DNA from: Plotosus lineatus
Lineage: Eukaryota; Chordata; Actinopteri; Siluriformes; Plotosidae
DNA length: 64,000 nt
Reading direction: 5' to 3'
Assembly (NCBI GenBank): GCA_024760905.1
Contig: CM045738.1
Span: forward strand, 48,367,297 to 48,431,296
Part shown: positions 62,636 to 64,000 of the stretch, one piece after another
Position numbering within the stretch: the stretch's first letter is position 1
How the letters are laid out: each line of letters opens with the position of its first letter
The notes under the pieces: model-generated
What the model was told of the DNA's origin: nothing
Databases searched by the model: none
The model's input: the letters and a program-made list of their open reading frames with translations, nothing else
Position numbers and translations under genes: made by a program

Positions 62636-63849
62636 CTAGTCCTTCTCAAAAAATGAGCATATTGTGATAAAGTTCATTATTTTCTGTAATGTACTGATAA
62701 AAATTAAACTTTCATATATTTTAGATTCATTACACACAACGGAAGTAGTTCAAGCCTTTTATTGTTTTAATATTGATAATTTTTGCAAAAAAAGTAAAGA
62801 AAAACCAAAAATCCCTATCTCAAAAAAATTAGCAATTTAATCCGACCAATAAAGTGTTTTTAATACAAAAAAAGTCAACCTTCAAATAATTATGTTCAGT
62901 TATGCAAGTGCTCCAAAATCTCCTGATAGCTAGCTGCATTGACCCCGCCCTTGATAAAACACAGTGGACCAACACCAGCAGCTGACATGGCACCCCAGGC
63001 CATCACTGACTGTGGGGACTTGACACTGGACTTCAGGTATTTTGGCATTTCCTTGTTCCCAGTCTTCCTCCAGACTCTGGCACCGCGATTTCCGAATGAC
63101 ATGCAAAATTTGCTTTCATCCGAAAAAAGTACTTTAGACCACTGAGCAACAGTCCAGTGCTGCTTCTCTGTAGCCCAGGTCAGCCGCTTCTGCCGCTGTT
63201 TCTGCTTCAAAAGTGGCTTGACCCGGGGAATGCGGCACCTGTAGCCCAGTCCACTGCTTCCACAGGTCCCCCAAGGTCTGGAATCGGCCCTTCTCCACAA
63301 TCTTCCTCAGGGTCCGGTCGCCTCTTCTGGTTGTGCAGCGTTTTCTGCCACACTTTTTCCTTCCCACAGACGTCCCACTGAGGTGGCTTGATCGAGCACT
63401 CTGGGAACAGCCTATTCGCTCAGAGATTTCTTTCTGTGTCTTACCCTCTTGCTTGAGGGTGTCAATGATGTCCTTCTGGACAGCAGTCAGGTCGGCAGTC
63501 TTACCCATGATTGTGGTTTTGAGTAATGAACCAGGCTGGGAGTTTTTAAAAGCCTCAGGAATCTTTTGCAGGTGTTTAGAGTTAATTGGTTGATTCAGAT
63601 GATTAGGTTAATAGCTCGTTTACACTACCTGAACATCATATGCTCATTTTTTTTTATAGAAATTTTGGGTTTTCATGAGCTGTATGCCAAAATCATCATC
63701 AGTATTAAAACAATAAAAGACCTGAAATATTTCAGTTGGTGTGCAATGAATCTAAAATATATCAAAGTTTAATTTTTATCAGTACATTACAGAAAATAAT
63801 GAACTTCATCACAATAATGATAACAAGCTAATTTTTTGAGAAGGACTAG
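62636..63849 (-). mobile_element. Tc1-like transposon with long inverted ends
   Basis: 1214 bp flanked by TA. The left end starts CTAGTCCTTCTCAAAAAATG and the right end is its inverse (TTTTTTGAGAAGGACTAG); with small gaps the inverted ends run about 80 bp. Confidence 0.93.
62896..63508 (-). pseudogene. Tc1-like transposase, frameshifted and C-terminally deleted
   Basis: It starts MGKTADLTAVQKDIIDTLKQ and continues through the paired-type helix-turn-helix (KTQKEISERIGCSQSA), then after a frameshift near 63250 KVLFSDESKFCMSFGNRGAR with the second catalytic Asp. The frame ends after SYQEILEHLHN. The last catalytic part and about 100 residues are missing, so it cannot transpose itself. Confidence 0.9.
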
Positions 63850-63952
63850 TATAATTAAACAATATATATCCAGATGAATAAATAATATTTTTCAGAGCGA
63901 ATGTTTGCAGATTGCAAGTCTTTGTCCTTCTGATAGTTTCTTCTGTTGTTAG

Positions 63953-64000
63953 ATGGCAGCGATCCGTAAGAAGCTGGTAATTGTTGGTGACGGTGCTTGT
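63953..64000 (+). CDS. RhoA/RhoC-type small GTPase, first 16 codons (cut by window end)
   Basis: ATG GCA GCG at 63953, right after the acceptor TTCTTCTGTTGTTAG, opens MAAIRKKLVIVGDGAC. This is the exact N-terminus of RhoA and RhoC, including the start of the P-loop GDGACGKT that binds GTP phosphates; RhoB has VVVGDG instead of VIVGDG. Known role: membrane-anchored switch for actin stress fibres and contractility. Fish carry several rhoa paralogues and rhoc, so no symbol is given. The rest of the gene lies beyond the window. Confidence 0.93.
   Translation, partial: MAAIRKKLVIVGDGAC

Overview
The window comes from a teleost fish nuclear genome. The evidence is split vertebrate genes with GT-AG introns, very dense (CA)n/(GT)n and (AAT)n microsatellites, Tc1, Tigger and hAT DNA transposons, RTE-type non-LTR elements and tRNA-headed SINEs. 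Species cannot be named from the sequence. Three protein-coding genes were reconstructed exon by exon; nearly everything else is transposon debris, mostly in introns.

Layout. (1) 281-24725, + strand: the 3' half of an L1-family cell adhesion molecule, best matched to L1CAM. Twelve exons encode fibronectin III repeats 2-5, one membrane span and a cytoplasmic tail with the RSLE micro-exon and the FIGQY ankyrin motif. All exon phases join without a break (578 residues plus stop). (2) 24.7-35.3 kb: the convergent interval holding the L1CAM 3' UTR, a hAT MITE, a SINE, an RTE copy on the minus strand and the SAMHD1 3' UTR. (3) 56036 down to 35357, - strand: a complete 16-exon SAMHD1 (SAM domain plus HD-domain dNTPase, 612 residues). 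(4) 56-64 kb: a repeat-filled interval, then on the + strand the first 16 codons of a RhoA/RhoC-type GTPase, cut by the window end.

The mobile DNA is layered. One RTE family (BovB/CFDP2-like) is present as five decayed copies. A tRNA-headed SINE carries two separate pieces of that RTE, one from its 5' region and one from its 3' end, which suggests it was mobilised by the RTE. Target-site duplications document nested insertions: SINE into RTE, SINE into hAT MITE, hAT MITE into SINE, hAT MITE into LINE, and RTE plus Tigger inside another DNA transposon.

The observations most worth following are: the 12-nt RSLE micro-exon with a tandem NAGNAG acceptor just after it; a 27-bp duplication that copies the SAMHD1 exon 7 splice donor; a TTAA-flanked transposon in SAMHD1 intron 2 with an ORF resembling the cysteine-rich P2X7 ballast region; the composite SINE; and GT repeats abutting several splice sites. 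L1CAM (membrane adhesion) and SAMHD1 (nuclear dNTP hydrolysis) are not functionally linked; they are neighbours, not an operon.
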